Assembly (NCBI GenBank): GCA_964384675.1
Contig: CAYLNK010000227.1
Coordinates: 1 to 11,123, forward strand
Length of the DNA: 11,123 nt
Direction of reading: 5' to 3'
Origin: CAYLNK01 sp964384675
GTDB lineage: Bacteria; Acidobacteriota; Thermoanaerobaculia; UBA5066
Positions 1-7,107 of the stretch are shown piece after piece (positions within the stretch are counted from its first letter, which is position 1; every line of letters begins with the position of its first letter). Below the pieces are notes generated by a model. It was not told the DNA's origin and ran no database searches. It saw only the letters and a program-made list of their open reading frames with translations. The position numbers and the translations under genes are program-made.

Positions 1-1098
1 GGCGACCTGAGCGGGATTCCGGCGCCCGCTCCGCCCTCGTCCGGGCCCGCGCCCGCGTCCGCGCCGAGCCCCGTGGTCCCGTTCCCCTCGGCGTCCCGTG
101 GCGCCGATGCCACCGAGCTCCTGGCGGCGGGCCGCTCCGCTCTGGATCGCGGGGACTTCTTCTCGGCGCAGAGCTCGGCGAACGACGCGATCAAGCTCCA
201 GCCCACGTCCAGCGAGGCGTACCGCCTCCTCGGAGACACCTGGCGGGCGCGCGACGACAAGATCCTCGCGGAGGCCAACTGGGCGAAGGCGGTCGAGTAC
301 GACCCCCGAAACGAGGCGGCGCTCCTGACTCTCGCCGCGAGCTACCTCTCGGACGGCGGCTGGGACAAGGCGCTCGACGCGTACCGGCGGGCCGCGGAGA
401 TCAACCCGAAGAACGGCGAGAAGCTCTTGGCCATCGGACGGAAGGCGCGCGCCGACGGAGACCTCGTGCACGCGCGCCAGACCCTCGCCGCCGCGGCCGC
501 GGCCGCCCCGTCCGACGTCCCGCTCCTCACCGAGTACGCGTCCCTGCTGATCGAGGCGAAGGAGTACGAGGCGGCGGAAGAGCCGCTCATCCGGGCGGTC
601 GCGACCGCACCCGGTCAGGCCGTGGTACGCGCGAACCTCGCCGCGGTGCTCCGGCAGCGCGGCAAGCTGAAGGAGGCCGAGCGGGAATACGGCGAGGCGC
701 TGCGTCTCGAGCCCGCCTACGTCCCGGCGCTCGTCGGGCTCGGCGCGCTCCAGCTCACGAAGGAGACTCCCGCCGACGCGATCGAGCCGTTCCGGGAGGC
801 GGTCGCCAAGGAGCCGCGCAACGTCCCCGCCGTGCTCGGGCTCGCCCGCGCCCAGCGCCTGTCGGGCGACCTCGAGGGGGCCGCGGTAACGCTCGAGGCC
901 GTCCAGGGCCTGGACCAGGCCGACGTCTGGAACGAGGCGGGCGCCATCGCCTATGCCCGCGGCCGGTACGCGGAGTCGGTGGCGCTGTTCGACAAGGCGA
1001 TGGCGAAGGACCCGGCGCTCGCCGCCGCCAAGGCGAACCGTGACAAGGCCCTCGCGGCGTCGACGTTTCTCAAGGGGGCGGGAGCCGAGTCGAACTAG
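1..1098 (+). CDS. TPR-repeat protein, C-terminal part (start outside window)
   Basis: The frame is open from base 1 to a TAG at 1096-1098, giving 365 visible residues with no start that needs to be chosen. The GTG at 73 sits inside a Pro/Ala/Ser-rich linker (bases 1-90) and has no ribosome binding site, so I treat the gene as continuing upstream. From about base 106 the protein is a run of roughly nine 34-residue helix pairs with TPR spacing. Examples are the units starting SEAYRLLGDTWRARD, EAALLTLAASYL, AVVRANLAAVLRQRGKLKEAE and ADVWNEAGAIAYARGRYAES, each ending in a DP/EP/NP-type turn. TPR arrays are protein-binding scaffolds. The Pro-rich linker suggests an N-terminal anchor or another domain upstream, which I cannot see. 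No catalytic motif is visible. It faces the S9 peptidase gene convergently. Confidence 0.9.
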   Translation, partial: GDLSGIPAPAPPSSGPAPASAPSPVVPFPSASRGADATELLAAGRSALDRGDFFSAQSSANDAIKLQPTSSEAYRLLGDTWRARDDKILAEANWAKAVEYDPRNEAALLTLAASYLSDGGWDKALDAYRRAAEINPKNGEKLLAIGRKARADGDLVHARQTLAAAAAAAPSDVPLLTEYASLLIEAKEYEAAEEPLIRAVATAPGQAVVRANLAAVLRQRGKLKEAEREYGEALRLEPAYVPALVGLGALQLTKETPADAIEPFREAVAKEPRNVPAVLGLARAQRLSGDLEGAAVTLEAVQGLDQADVWNEAGAIAYARGRYAESVALFDKAMAKDPALAAAKANRDKALAASTFLKGAGAESN

Positions 1099-1133
1099 TG
1101 GCGTGTCAGCGAGGAAGGCGAAGCGGACGCGAC

Positions 1134-1157
1134 GGCGATCGGCGCCTTGCCATCGCC
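1134..1157. terminator. Hairpin between convergent genes, possible bidirectional terminator
   Basis: GGCGAT (1134-1139) pairs with ATCGCC (1152-1157). Inside it, GGC (1141-1143) pairs with GCC (1149-1151) around a GCCTT loop, with C1140 bulged, giving a nine-pair stem. It lies in the 91-bp gap between the TPR gene (+) and the S9 peptidase gene (-), where a shared terminator would be expected. No T-run follows on either strand, so an intrinsic terminator is uncertain. Confidence 0.35.
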
Positions 1158-1189
1158 ACCCCCCTGTCGCTACCAACCGTTACGAGCCG

Positions 1190-3058
1190 CTAGCCGGCGG
1201 CCTTCAGGTACTTCACGAACCAGCGGGTGATCGCGACCGTGGAGCGGATCCGGTTCGGGATCTTCCGCCAGCCGTGCCCCTCGTCCGGAAACAGGACGTA
1301 CTCCACCGGGACTCCCCTCTTCTTCAGGTGCTCGACCACCTGCTCCGCCTCCACCACGGGGCAATTCGTGTCGTTGGCGCCGTGGAGGACGAGCGTCGGA
1401 GACTTCACGCGGTCGAGCCGGTGGATCGGCGAGAGGCTCGCGAGCATCGCCGCCTCTCCGACCGGATCGCCGTACTCCACCTTCGAGATCGCCGCCATCC
1501 ACGGCTCGGTGTGAGCGAAGAAGGTGGCGAAGTTGACGATCCCGAACAGGTTCGCGCCGGCCGCGAAGAGGTCCGGGTACTCGGTCAATCCCGCCATCGT
1601 CATGTAGCCGCCGTACGAGCCGCCCATGATGCCGATCCTCTTCGGGTCGGCGATCCCCTGCTTCACCACGTAGTCGACGCAGGCCGCGATGTCCGCGACG
1701 GCGTCCTTCCGGAGCGCTCCGTTGTCCAGGTTGACGAACCTCTTGCCGAAGCCCGACGAGCCGCGCACGTTCGGCGCCAGCACGGAGATCCCCTGTGACG
1801 TCAGGGCCTGGTAGTCCGAGCGGAACGACGGCACCTCCTGGCCTTCGGGGCCTCCGTGGAAGCTCAGGACGATCGGGCCGGGGCCGCTGGCGCCGGCCGG
1901 ACGGTACAGCCAGCCGGAGAGCGGCAGACCTCCGTGTCCGGGAAACTGGACGAGAGCGGGGCGCACCAGCGCCGCCAGGTCGACGCCGGGGTGGGGGCTC
2001 CGGGTGACTTGCCGGAGCTGACCCGACCGCCGATCGAGGACCCAGACGTCCGGGGGCGCGGCGGATCCGTACATCACCATCGCGAGCTGCGTTCCGTCCC
2101 TCGAGTACGCCAGGCCGCCGGCGATCTCCGAGGGAAGCGCGGGGCCCGGCGTGGCCGTGCCGCTGGCCAGGTCGAGGAAGGCGAGCTCGCTCCTTCCGGC
2201 CACGTTCCAGAGGAGCGCCGCGCTTCGCCCTTCGTGATCGATCTCGAAGCTCGAAAGCTCGGCGTCGTCCCTCTTCGACACGACCTCGATCGGACCGGGC
2301 CGGCCCGATGTGTCGAGGCGGACGCGAGCCAGCGCCTGCCTGTCCCGTCCCGCGTTGGACGAGAAGTGGATCGCCCGCCCGTCGGGTGAGATGACGCCCT
2401 CGGAGAACGAGGCGGGCTTCTCGTGGGGCGTGAGGAGCGTCTCCGTGCCGCCATCGAGGTCCACCAGGAAGAGGTCGTTGTCGCCACGGCTGATCAGCCG
2501 CGACAGCACGGCCCGACGGCCGTCCGGGCTCACGTCGTCGTAGGCATTGATCCCGGGTCCCGTCGTGACCGAGGCGACGGCGCCGGTCGCGACGTCGAGC
2601 AGGTACGCGTCGATCGACGAGCCCGTGCGGCTGTTGCTGGCGAGGCGGAGCCGCTTGCCGTCCTTGGTGAAGCCGGAGAGACGGTTCGTCTCTTTACCCC
2701 CGGGCGTCAGGCGCTTCAGCCCCGTCCCGTCGGGCCGGACGAGCCACACCTGCTCGTTCATTCCGCCGCCCGGAGCCGAGGTGACGGCGAGCCACGTGCC
2801 GTCCGGAGACCACGTCACCGCCCCGACCGGCTCGTCGAGCGGCGTCGCGAGCGACGGGAAGCCGCCCGCGGACGGGACGGTCCACACCTGAGGCTGCCCG
2901 GACAGGTTCGACACGAAGGCGAGGCGCGTTCCGTCCGGGGAGAAGGTCGGAGAGCTGCACGACCCGACGCGGGCCATGGTGGCGACGCGCGTCTCGAGGT
3001 CGTCGGCCCGGGCGTCCGTGAGGGTGAAGGCGAGCCACAGGAGAGCGAGTCGGCGCAT
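1190..3058 (-). CDS. S9 (prolyl oligopeptidase) family serine peptidase, exported
   Basis: Predicted 622-residue serine peptidase of the dipeptidyl-aminopeptidase / acylaminoacyl-peptidase type. Residues 1-18 form a Sec signal peptide (MRRLALLWLAF...DARA) with likely cleavage before DD, so the enzyme acts outside the cytoplasm. Residues 30-345 form a seven-bladed TolB/WD40-like propeller, seen as repeated SPDG/KDG/RDG strands at about 38-50, 83-94, 130-141, 175-186, 223-234, 272-284 and 317-330. Residues 365-622 are the alpha/beta-hydrolase domain: oxyanion HGGP 401-404, nucleophile Ser481 in GGSYGG, Asp563 in GANDTNCP and His595 in DEGHGW. The triad is intact and the length is normal for the family. 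The ATG at 3058 is supported by the signal peptide. It lies 27 nt after the M24 gene on the same strand, so the two are probably co-transcribed. No clear Shine-Dalgarno precedes it. Substrate specificity within S9 (DPP4-like or acylpeptide hydrolase-like) cannot be settled by eye. Confidence 0.93.
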   Translation of the reverse strand: MRRLALLWLAFTLTDARADDLETRVATMARVGSCSSPTFSPDGTRLAFVSNLSGQPQVWTVPSAGGFPSLATPLDEPVGAVTWSPDGTWLAVTSAPGGGMNEQVWLVRPDGTGLKRLTPGGKETNRLSGFTKDGKRLRLASNSRTGSSIDAYLLDVATGAVASVTTGPGINAYDDVSPDGRRAVLSRLISRGDNDLFLVDLDGGTETLLTPHEKPASFSEGVISPDGRAIHFSSNAGRDRQALARVRLDTSGRPGPIEVVSKRDDAELSSFEIDHEGRSAALLWNVAGRSELAFLDLASGTATPGPALPSEIAGGLAYSRDGTQLAMVMYGSAAPPDVWVLDRRSGQLRQVTRSPHPGVDLAALVRPALVQFPGHGGLPLSGWLYRPAGASGPGPIVLSFHGGPEGQEVPSFRSDYQALTSQGISVLAPNVRGSSGFGKRFVNLDNGALRKDAVADIAACVDYVVKQGIADPKRIGIMGGSYGGYMTMAGLTEYPDLFAAGANLFGIVNFATFFAHTEPWMAAISKVEYGDPVGEAAMLASLSPIHRLDRVKSPTLVLHGANDTNCPVVEAEQVVEHLKKRGVPVEYVLFPDEGHGWRKIPNRIRSTVAITRWFVKYLKAAG

Positions 3059-3085
3059 GAGTCGATCGTACGCCGCGTCTCGACG

Positions 3086-4330
3086 TCAGCCCGGCAGGAT
3101 CACGAGCTCGCGAGGCCGGGTGGAGAGCCAATCCAGCGAATCCGCGCGGGCGGCGACGTCGTCCTCGATCCTCACGCCCAGCTTTCCCGGCAGGTAGATT
3201 CCGGGCTCGAGCGTGCAGACGTTTCCGGCCGCGAGCGGAGTGCGGTTCCCCTTCACCAGGTACGGGAACTCGTGTCCGTCCATGCCGAGCCCGTGGCCGA
3301 GGCGGTGCGTGAAGGAGTCGCCGTGCCCGGCCTCCTCGATGACGCGCCGCGCCGCGCGGTCGACCTCCTCGGGGATCGCCCCGGCCCGGAACGCCGCGGC
3401 GGCGGCGCGCTGGGCCGCGTCGACGGTCGCGTAGACGGCGCGCAGCTCGTCCGCGGCCGTTCCGAAGGCGGCCGTGCGGGTGACGTCGGACGCGTATCCG
3501 TGCACGCGCGTGCCGCAGTCGATCAGGACGCACATCCCCTTCTCCAGCTTCCGGTCGCCGGGTCCTCCGTGCGGCAGCGCGGCCGAGGGGCCGAACTGCA
3601 CGAGGCCGTCGCCGTTGACGAGCTGCTGGCGGAACGCGGACGCCAGGATCCCGGCTACCTCCCGCTCGGTCATCCCCTCGGCGAGCCGAGCCTGCGTCGC
3701 CGCGATGGCGCGCTCCGTCCGCGCCGCCGCGTCCCGGATGAGCGCCTGCTCCTCCGCGGTCTTCACGCCGCGGAGGCCGTCGAACAGCCCGGACGCGTCC
3801 ACCATCCGGGCGCCGGTCGCGGCGCGGAGGCGCTCCACGGTATGGAAGTCGGTGGAGCCCTCGATCCCGACGCGGCGCTCGCCGCGCCCCTTCCGGAGCG
3901 CGCGGAGGAGGAGCGGATACGGATCGTCCTCCTCCCGCCACGTCCTCACCTCGTCCACGACCGCGTCGCGGCGCACGCGGGCCTCCTCGAACGCCGGGGT
4001 CACGAAGAGCGTGGGCCCGGTGCGCGGCACGAGGAGCGCCATGAGGCGCTCGCTCCGGTGCAGGTCGAGCGACGCGCTCCAGCGGAGGCTCGTGCCCGGC
4101 ACCACGAGCAGGGCGTCGAGCCCGGCCTTCGTCAGCGCGGCGCGGAGGCGCTCCTGGCGTTCGCGGAAGACGTCGCGCGGGAGGGGTGGTGGCAGCGGCG
4201 GTGGCGCCGTCTGCGGCGTCGCATCCGGCTCCACCGCGGCAGCGCTTCGCGATGAGAAGGCGGCGAGCGCGGCGGCCGTGGGCGCCAGCGACAGGATCCG
4301 GCGTCGGGAGATCGGTGGTGGCGCGTCCAT
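3086..4330 (-). CDS. M24 family metallopeptidase (Xaa-Pro aminopeptidase-like), Tat-exported
   Basis: 414 residues with the pita-bread fold of M24 peptidases, which remove an N-terminal residue preceding proline or cut Xaa-Pro dipeptides. The N-terminus carries a twin-arginine signal (SRRRILSL at 8-15, then an Ala-rich hydrophobic stretch to about 32), implying export after folding with metal bound. A Pro-rich spacer (41-51) is followed by a creatinase-N-like domain (about 55-190) and the catalytic domain (about 195-400). All five dinuclear-metal ligands are present: Asp271 (LIDCG), Asp282 (YASDVTRT), His346 (RLGHGLGM), Glu375 (TLEPGIY) and Glu389 (VRIEDD). His254 (LPHGG) is the usual substrate-side histidine. 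The ATG at 4330 gives the complete Tat signal. It is the first gene of the peptidase unit and diverges from the gene at 4410 across 79 bp. Xaa-Pro dipeptidase rather than aminopeptidase specificity remains possible. Confidence 0.92.
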   Translation of the reverse strand: MDAPPPISRRRILSLAPTAAALAAFSSRSAAAVEPDATPQTAPPPLPPPLPRDVFRERQERLRAALTKAGLDALLVVPGTSLRWSASLDLHRSERLMALLVPRTGPTLFVTPAFEEARVRRDAVVDEVRTWREEDDPYPLLLRALRKGRGERRVGIEGSTDFHTVERLRAATGARMVDASGLFDGLRGVKTAEEQALIRDAAARTERAIAATQARLAEGMTEREVAGILASAFRQQLVNGDGLVQFGPSAALPHGGPGDRKLEKGMCVLIDCGTRVHGYASDVTRTAAFGTAADELRAVYATVDAAQRAAAAAFRAGAIPEEVDRAARRVIEEAGHGDSFTHRLGHGLGMDGHEFPYLVKGNRTPLAAGNVCTLEPGIYLPGKLGVRIEDDVAARADSLDWLSTRPRELVILPG

Positions 4331-4409
4331 TCATGGGAGTATCCGTCTGGCCGCCGTGCGATCCCGCGGGGATCGTCAGGAGCGTCCTCGAGATGAGGAG
4401 GCTGTTCCG

Positions 4410-5933
4410 ATGAAGACGAAGCTCCCCCGGGGCGACGGTCACCGCGGCCTTGGGCGTGAACGACGTGGTGCGCTTGCGGGGGCCGTCATTCTGTCCGCAT
4501 TGCTCCTGCCGGCCGTCGGTGCAAGCCAATACGCACCGTTCGGCAGGAACGAAAGCTCGAAGAAACCGCTCCCCGTCGGCTTTCCCGTCTCCCCGCGCGA
4601 GGAATGGGGACGCCTGGTCGAGCTCCCTCCTCGACCCACTGTCCTGCCCCCGCTGGTGGGTTCGCCGCTCCCCCAGGCCGATGGCTACGCCCCGCAGACC
4701 GCCGATCGGGTCGGGCTTCTCGGCCTGCTCTTCGCGCGGCGCTTCTCCGACCTCGATCGGTGCTTCAGCTCCTATCAGGAGGCGTTCGAGAAGGACTTCC
4801 GGAAGGAGCATCTCCCCGAGGACGCCCAGGACGCCTTCGCGATTGCCGACCCTCGGCTCGAGCCGCTCCTCGACGAGTGGGTCAAGGAGTCCCCGCGCTC
4901 GTTCGGAGCCTGGGCCTCCCGGGGTACACATCGCTCGGCGCGGAACTGGCACTTCGGTGGCTTCAACTCGGTGATCGCCTCGGTCCGCGACGCCTTCGCG
5001 CAGCGGCGACAGCTCGCGAGCGCAGACCTGGCCAGGGCCCTCGAGCTGCGACCGCGGGCCATCTCGGTCTTCCGGACGCTGGTCGCGGACAACCTCGACG
5101 ACAAGGCGACCTCTCGGAAGTGGCTGGACGCATCGATCGAGGTTTGCCCCGACTGCTACAGGGTGAGGCGGGCGTACTTCACGAGGCTCCGTCCGAGGCT
5201 GGGCGGCTCATTCGAGGAGATGGAGTCCTTCACGCGAGACGTGGCGGAGCAAGCACAGAGCCAGAAGCTGAAGATGTTCCCCGGGTCTCGTTCACTGGAT
5301 CGAGGCCGTCGACGAGCCGGACCCGCGCGTGGCCATGGTGGGCTACCAGAAAGCCATGTACTTCGGCGAGCACTGGGAGTTCGTCTTCTACCGTGGCATA
5401 TGTCGGCTTCGCCTGGGGGACGCACAGGAGGCCCTGAAGGACTTCGACCGGGCACTCGAGCTCCGCCCGCAGATCGTCGAGATCCTGATGAACCGGGCCG
5501 AGCTCCTCCTGGGGAACGGGCTGCCAGCCCGCGCGGCCGCCGACCTGCTCCTCGCGCTGAGGCTCGATCCGTCGTTCTACTGCCCGCCTCGGGTGCTCGA
5601 CGGCGTACTCCGGCCGCTCTTCGCCGAGGCCCAACGCCTGCTCCGCGAAGGCCTCCCGGAGGAAGCGCTCGTTCCGATGCGCCTGGTGCACGACCTCGAT
5701 CCGGTGGGCCTGGCTGGACCCACGCTCCCCCTCACGGACGCGAACCGTCAGGTGGTCGAGGCGTGTGCGGACAACCTCGAGGATTTCGTCCGGACCGGCT
5801 GGGAGCTGGGCGAGCGCGGCGACAACGATGTGGCGGTCGCACTCTGGACGAGGTACGTTACCCTGCACCCCAGGAGCCCGGAGGGCTACCGCTATCGGGC
5901 CGTCGCCAACCTCCGAAAAGGTCGACTGAGTGA
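4410..5933 (+). CDS. Exported DUF4034-like/TPR protein, 5' part before an apparent frameshift
   Basis: The ATG at 4410 follows a GAGGAG Shine-Dalgarno (4395-4400) with a 9-nt spacer. Residues 1-38 are a signal peptide with a basic start, a hydrophobic core (ALAGAVILSALLLPAVGA) and likely cleavage after Ala38. Residues 100-290 resemble DUF4034: LLFARRFSDLD near the start, YQ at 122, LLDEWVKESPRS at 153-164, AW at 167, and the hallmark RPRLGGSFEEMESF at 261-274 (family form roughly PRWGGS..M..F). Sense coding in this frame stops at about 5282 (KMF-PG). Beyond that the frame is Arg/Gly-rich nonsense up to TGA 5931-5933, while the protein continues in the next frame (see 5281-5991). Deleting one C from 5279-5282 would restore a single 526-residue product. 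DUF4034 has no known function. The family match is from memory of its motif, so moderately sure. Confidence 0.75.
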   Translation: MKTKLPRGDGHRGLGRERRGALAGAVILSALLLPAVGASQYAPFGRNESSKKPLPVGFPVSPREEWGRLVELPPRPTVLPPLVGSPLPQADGYAPQTADRVGLLGLLFARRFSDLDRCFSSYQEAFEKDFRKEHLPEDAQDAFAIADPRLEPLLDEWVKESPRSFGAWASRGTHRSARNWHFGGFNSVIASVRDAFAQRRQLASADLARALELRPRAISVFRTLVADNLDDKATSRKWLDASIEVCPDCYRVRRAYFTRLRPRLGGSFEEMESFTRDVAEQAQSQKLKMFPGSRSLDRGRRRAGPARGHGGLPESHVLRRALGVRLLPWHMSASPGGRTGGPEGLRPGTRAPPADRRDPDEPGRAPPGERAASPRGRRPAPRAEARSVVLLPASGARRRTPAALRRGPTPAPRRPPGGSARSDAPGARPRSGGPGWTHAPPHGREPSGGRGVCGQPRGFRPDRLGAGRARRQRCGGRTLDEVRYPAPQEPGGLPLSGRRQPPKRSTE

Positions 5934-5991
5934 CAGCTCCGCGGACCTGGCCCGGGCTCGGAGCCTCGGAGGTAAGTCGGCCACCCCTTGA
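5281..5991 (+). CDS. 3' part of the frameshifted DUF4034-like/TPR gene
   Basis: This frame picks up where the 4410 frame loses sense. It reads PGLVHWIEAVDEPDPRVAM and onward, which completes the DUF4034-like end (a W-I-E-A segment is expected there) and then runs into TPR units (HWEFVFYRGICRLRLGDAQE, VEILMNRAELLLGNGLPAR, and EGYRYRAVANLRKGRLSDSS near the end). It stops at TGA 5989-5991. A GTG at 5329 and an ATG at 5335 could in principle start a separate protein, but neither has a convincing ribosome binding site and both would cut a domain, so one gene is the better reading. Whether this is a sequencing or assembly error in the CCCC run, a real pseudogene or a +1 recoding site cannot be told from one sequence. 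Confidence 0.72.
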   Translation, partial: PGLVHWIEAVDEPDPRVAMVGYQKAMYFGEHWEFVFYRGICRLRLGDAQEALKDFDRALELRPQIVEILMNRAELLLGNGLPARAAADLLLALRLDPSFYCPPRVLDGVLRPLFAEAQRLLREGLPEEALVPMRLVHDLDPVGLAGPTLPLTDANRQVVEACADNLEDFVRTGWELGERGDNDVAVALWTRYVTLHPRSPEGYRYRAVANLRKGRLSDSSADLARARSLGGKSATP

Positions 5992-6299
5992 GTCGACGGC
6001 TCCGTGACGACGCGGGCGTTTCTCCGCGTGGCGACGGCTCGTCGACGGTGGCTATCCTTTATCCTTTGGCTCTGACCCCCCAGCCCCGGGCTACGACGAT
6101 CGCGATCGCGACGACCGTCAGGACGTCGTCCCTCCCGTCGTTCCCCGCCGGAGCCCCGTTCGTTTGCCGCATCTCGCCCTCCGGAGGGAAGGATGGCTCC
6201 CGGTGGCGCGGCGGACCAGTCGCGCGCGTCATGGATGAGGGGTGACGCCTGTCAGACGCCTCTTGCCGGCCATCACCGGCGCCCCTATTCTGGAGAGTG
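5992..6299. other. 308-bp intergenic region with hairpin and AT-rich heptamer repeat
   Basis: No convincing protein gene. Seen here: a 6-bp hairpin ACGCGG (6010-6015) / CCGCGT (6024-6029) shortly after the stop at 5991, without a T-run; an 8-bp direct repeat GTCGACGG (5992-5999 and 6041-6048); a perfect tandem heptamer ATCCTTT (6054-6060 and 6061-6067), which stands out as AT-rich; the octamer GCGATCGC (6102-6109); and a 12-bp palindrome CCCTCCGGAGGG ending near 6186. A 37-codon minus-strand ORF (6172 to 6059) with a GGAGGG sequence upstream is possible but weak. A promoter for the 6300 gene lies at the right edge. Confidence 0.5.
6263..6291 (+). promoter_or_regulatory. Possible sigma-70-like promoter for the 6300 gene
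   Basis: TTGCCG (6263-6268, 4 of 6 to TTGACA) and TATTCT (6286-6291, 4 of 6 to TATAAT) are separated by exactly 17 bp. The predicted transcript start falls at about 6298, almost on the ATG at 6300, so the mRNA would have almost no leader. Support is pattern only. Confidence 0.35.
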
Positions 6300-6977
6300 A
6301 TGCCCGGACGACGTCTCATTCTCCTCGCGGCCCTCCTTGCGGGGATGGACCTCCGGGCGTCGCTCGTGCGCGTCGAGCCGGCTTCCCCCGGTCGCTCCGG
6401 CCCGATCACGGTCTCGTGGGAGCTGCCCCGGGGCTTCGACGAGAGCGAGCTCCTGGTGGAGATCCAGGGCGGACCGCGCGTGCGGCTGACCGGCGAGATC
6501 GAGGGCCGCAGCCCGCAGGTGACCGTGACCTTACCCCGGCTCGCCGGGCGCGCTCGGTTCGTGGTGCGCGCCGGGCGCGAGCACGGAAGCGACGAAGACG
6601 AGGAATCGGAGAGCCACGAGCGGGACGTCGCCTGGTCGGAGAGCTTCACGCTCGACGACGAGCCGCCGACCTCCCGGGTCGTCCCGGTCCGGGCGGCGAG
6701 CACCAGGTCTCTCCCGGGATCCGACATGGAGTGGTGGGCCGAGCCGCCGTCGAGCGGGAAGGAAGGACCCGGGTGCGGCATCTCGGAGTCACAGGCCGGG
6801 GCCGCGATCGAAGGTGACCCGGCACCCGCGCTCGAAACCTCCCGTCAGGACTCCCCTCCACCTGTCGCCTCTTCGCGCGTACCGGACCCGGCGCGCCATC
6901 CCGCGCGGCGCCCCGCGGCCACGCCGCCACCCGAGTCGCCGCCCTTTCCCGGCGCGGCGACCCCCCTGCGGAACTGA
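6300..6977 (+). CDS. Exported protein of unknown function with beta-rich domain and Pro-rich tail
   Basis: I do not recognise the family. The ATG at 6300 follows GGAGAG (6292-6297) closely, and a GTG at 6297 is a less likely start. The 225-residue product begins with a short signal peptide (MPGRRLILLAALLAG...RA, cleavage near residue 21). Residues 22-120 alternate hydrophobic and polar residues as in an Ig/fibronectin-like beta sandwich (PITVSWELP, ELLVEIQGG, QVTVTLPRL, RARFVVRAGRE, WSESFTLDD). It is interrupted by an acidic loop (GSDEDEESESHERD, about 99-112) in the place of a strand-connecting hairpin. Residues 120-225 are low-complexity, rich in Pro, Ser and Ala, with no predicted fold. 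No catalytic residues, lipobox or sorting motif are visible. It may be a surface or periplasmic binding protein, but that is a guess. The signal peptide and strand pattern favour this frame over the overlapping long frames on both strands. Confidence 0.72.
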   Translation: MPGRRLILLAALLAGMDLRASLVRVEPASPGRSGPITVSWELPRGFDESELLVEIQGGPRVRLTGEIEGRSPQVTVTLPRLAGRARFVVRAGREHGSDEDEESESHERDVAWSESFTLDDEPPTSRVVPVRAASTRSLPGSDMEWWAEPPSSGKEGPGCGISESQAGAAIEGDPAPALETSRQDSPPPVASSRVPDPARHPARRPAATPPPESPPFPGAATPLRN

Positions 6978-6989
6978 GACCGGGCGCCC

Positions 6990-7010
6990 GTCAGCGGCCT
7001 CGCCGCTGAC
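6990..7010 (+). terminator. 8-bp hairpin after the 6300 gene, possible terminator
   Basis: GTCAGCGG (6990-6997) pairs perfectly with CCGCTGAC (7003-7010) around a CCTCG loop, 12 nt after the stop at 6977. There is no T-run after it, so termination would be Rho-assisted or otherwise non-canonical. Confidence 0.4.
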
Positions 7011-7044
7011 CCCGTCGTCCCTCGACGAGCGACCCGTCTCGCCT

Positions 7045-7095
7045 CGCGGCGCCTTGCCGCGCAACTGACCGTTCCGTCCGGAGGCGACTCCGGAC
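7045..7095 (+). repeat. Two further hairpins upstream of the leader ORF
   Basis: CGCGGC (7045-7050) pairs with GCCGCG (7056-7061) around GCCTT. GTCCGGA (7076-7082) pairs with TCCGGAC (7089-7095) around GGCGAC. The second ends directly at the AGGAG ribosome binding site (7096-7100) of the leader ORF and could modulate access to it. The 11-nt core GGCGCCTTGCC (7048-7058) is identical to that in the hairpin at 1141-1151. Confidence 0.45.
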
Positions 7096-7107
7096 AGGAG
7101 AGCTTTC

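Noticed and set aside
2423..4255. 610-codon open frame on the plus strand opposite the two peptidase genes
   Set aside because: Arg/Gly/Glu/Ala-rich composition with no domain pattern. It is the antisense shadow of two complete peptidase genes in GC-rich DNA.
2694..4952. 752-codon open frame on the minus strand spanning the M24 gene and the 5' end of the 4410 gene
   Set aside because: Out-of-frame reading of the M24 gene with very high Arg/Pro/Gly content; the true frame has every metal ligand.
6059..6781. 240-codon minus-strand frame opposite the 6300 gene
   Set aside because: No ribosome binding site at its start and no recognisable pattern. The plus-strand frame has a signal peptide and beta-strand periodicity. 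Only its last 37 codons are listed as a weak possibility.
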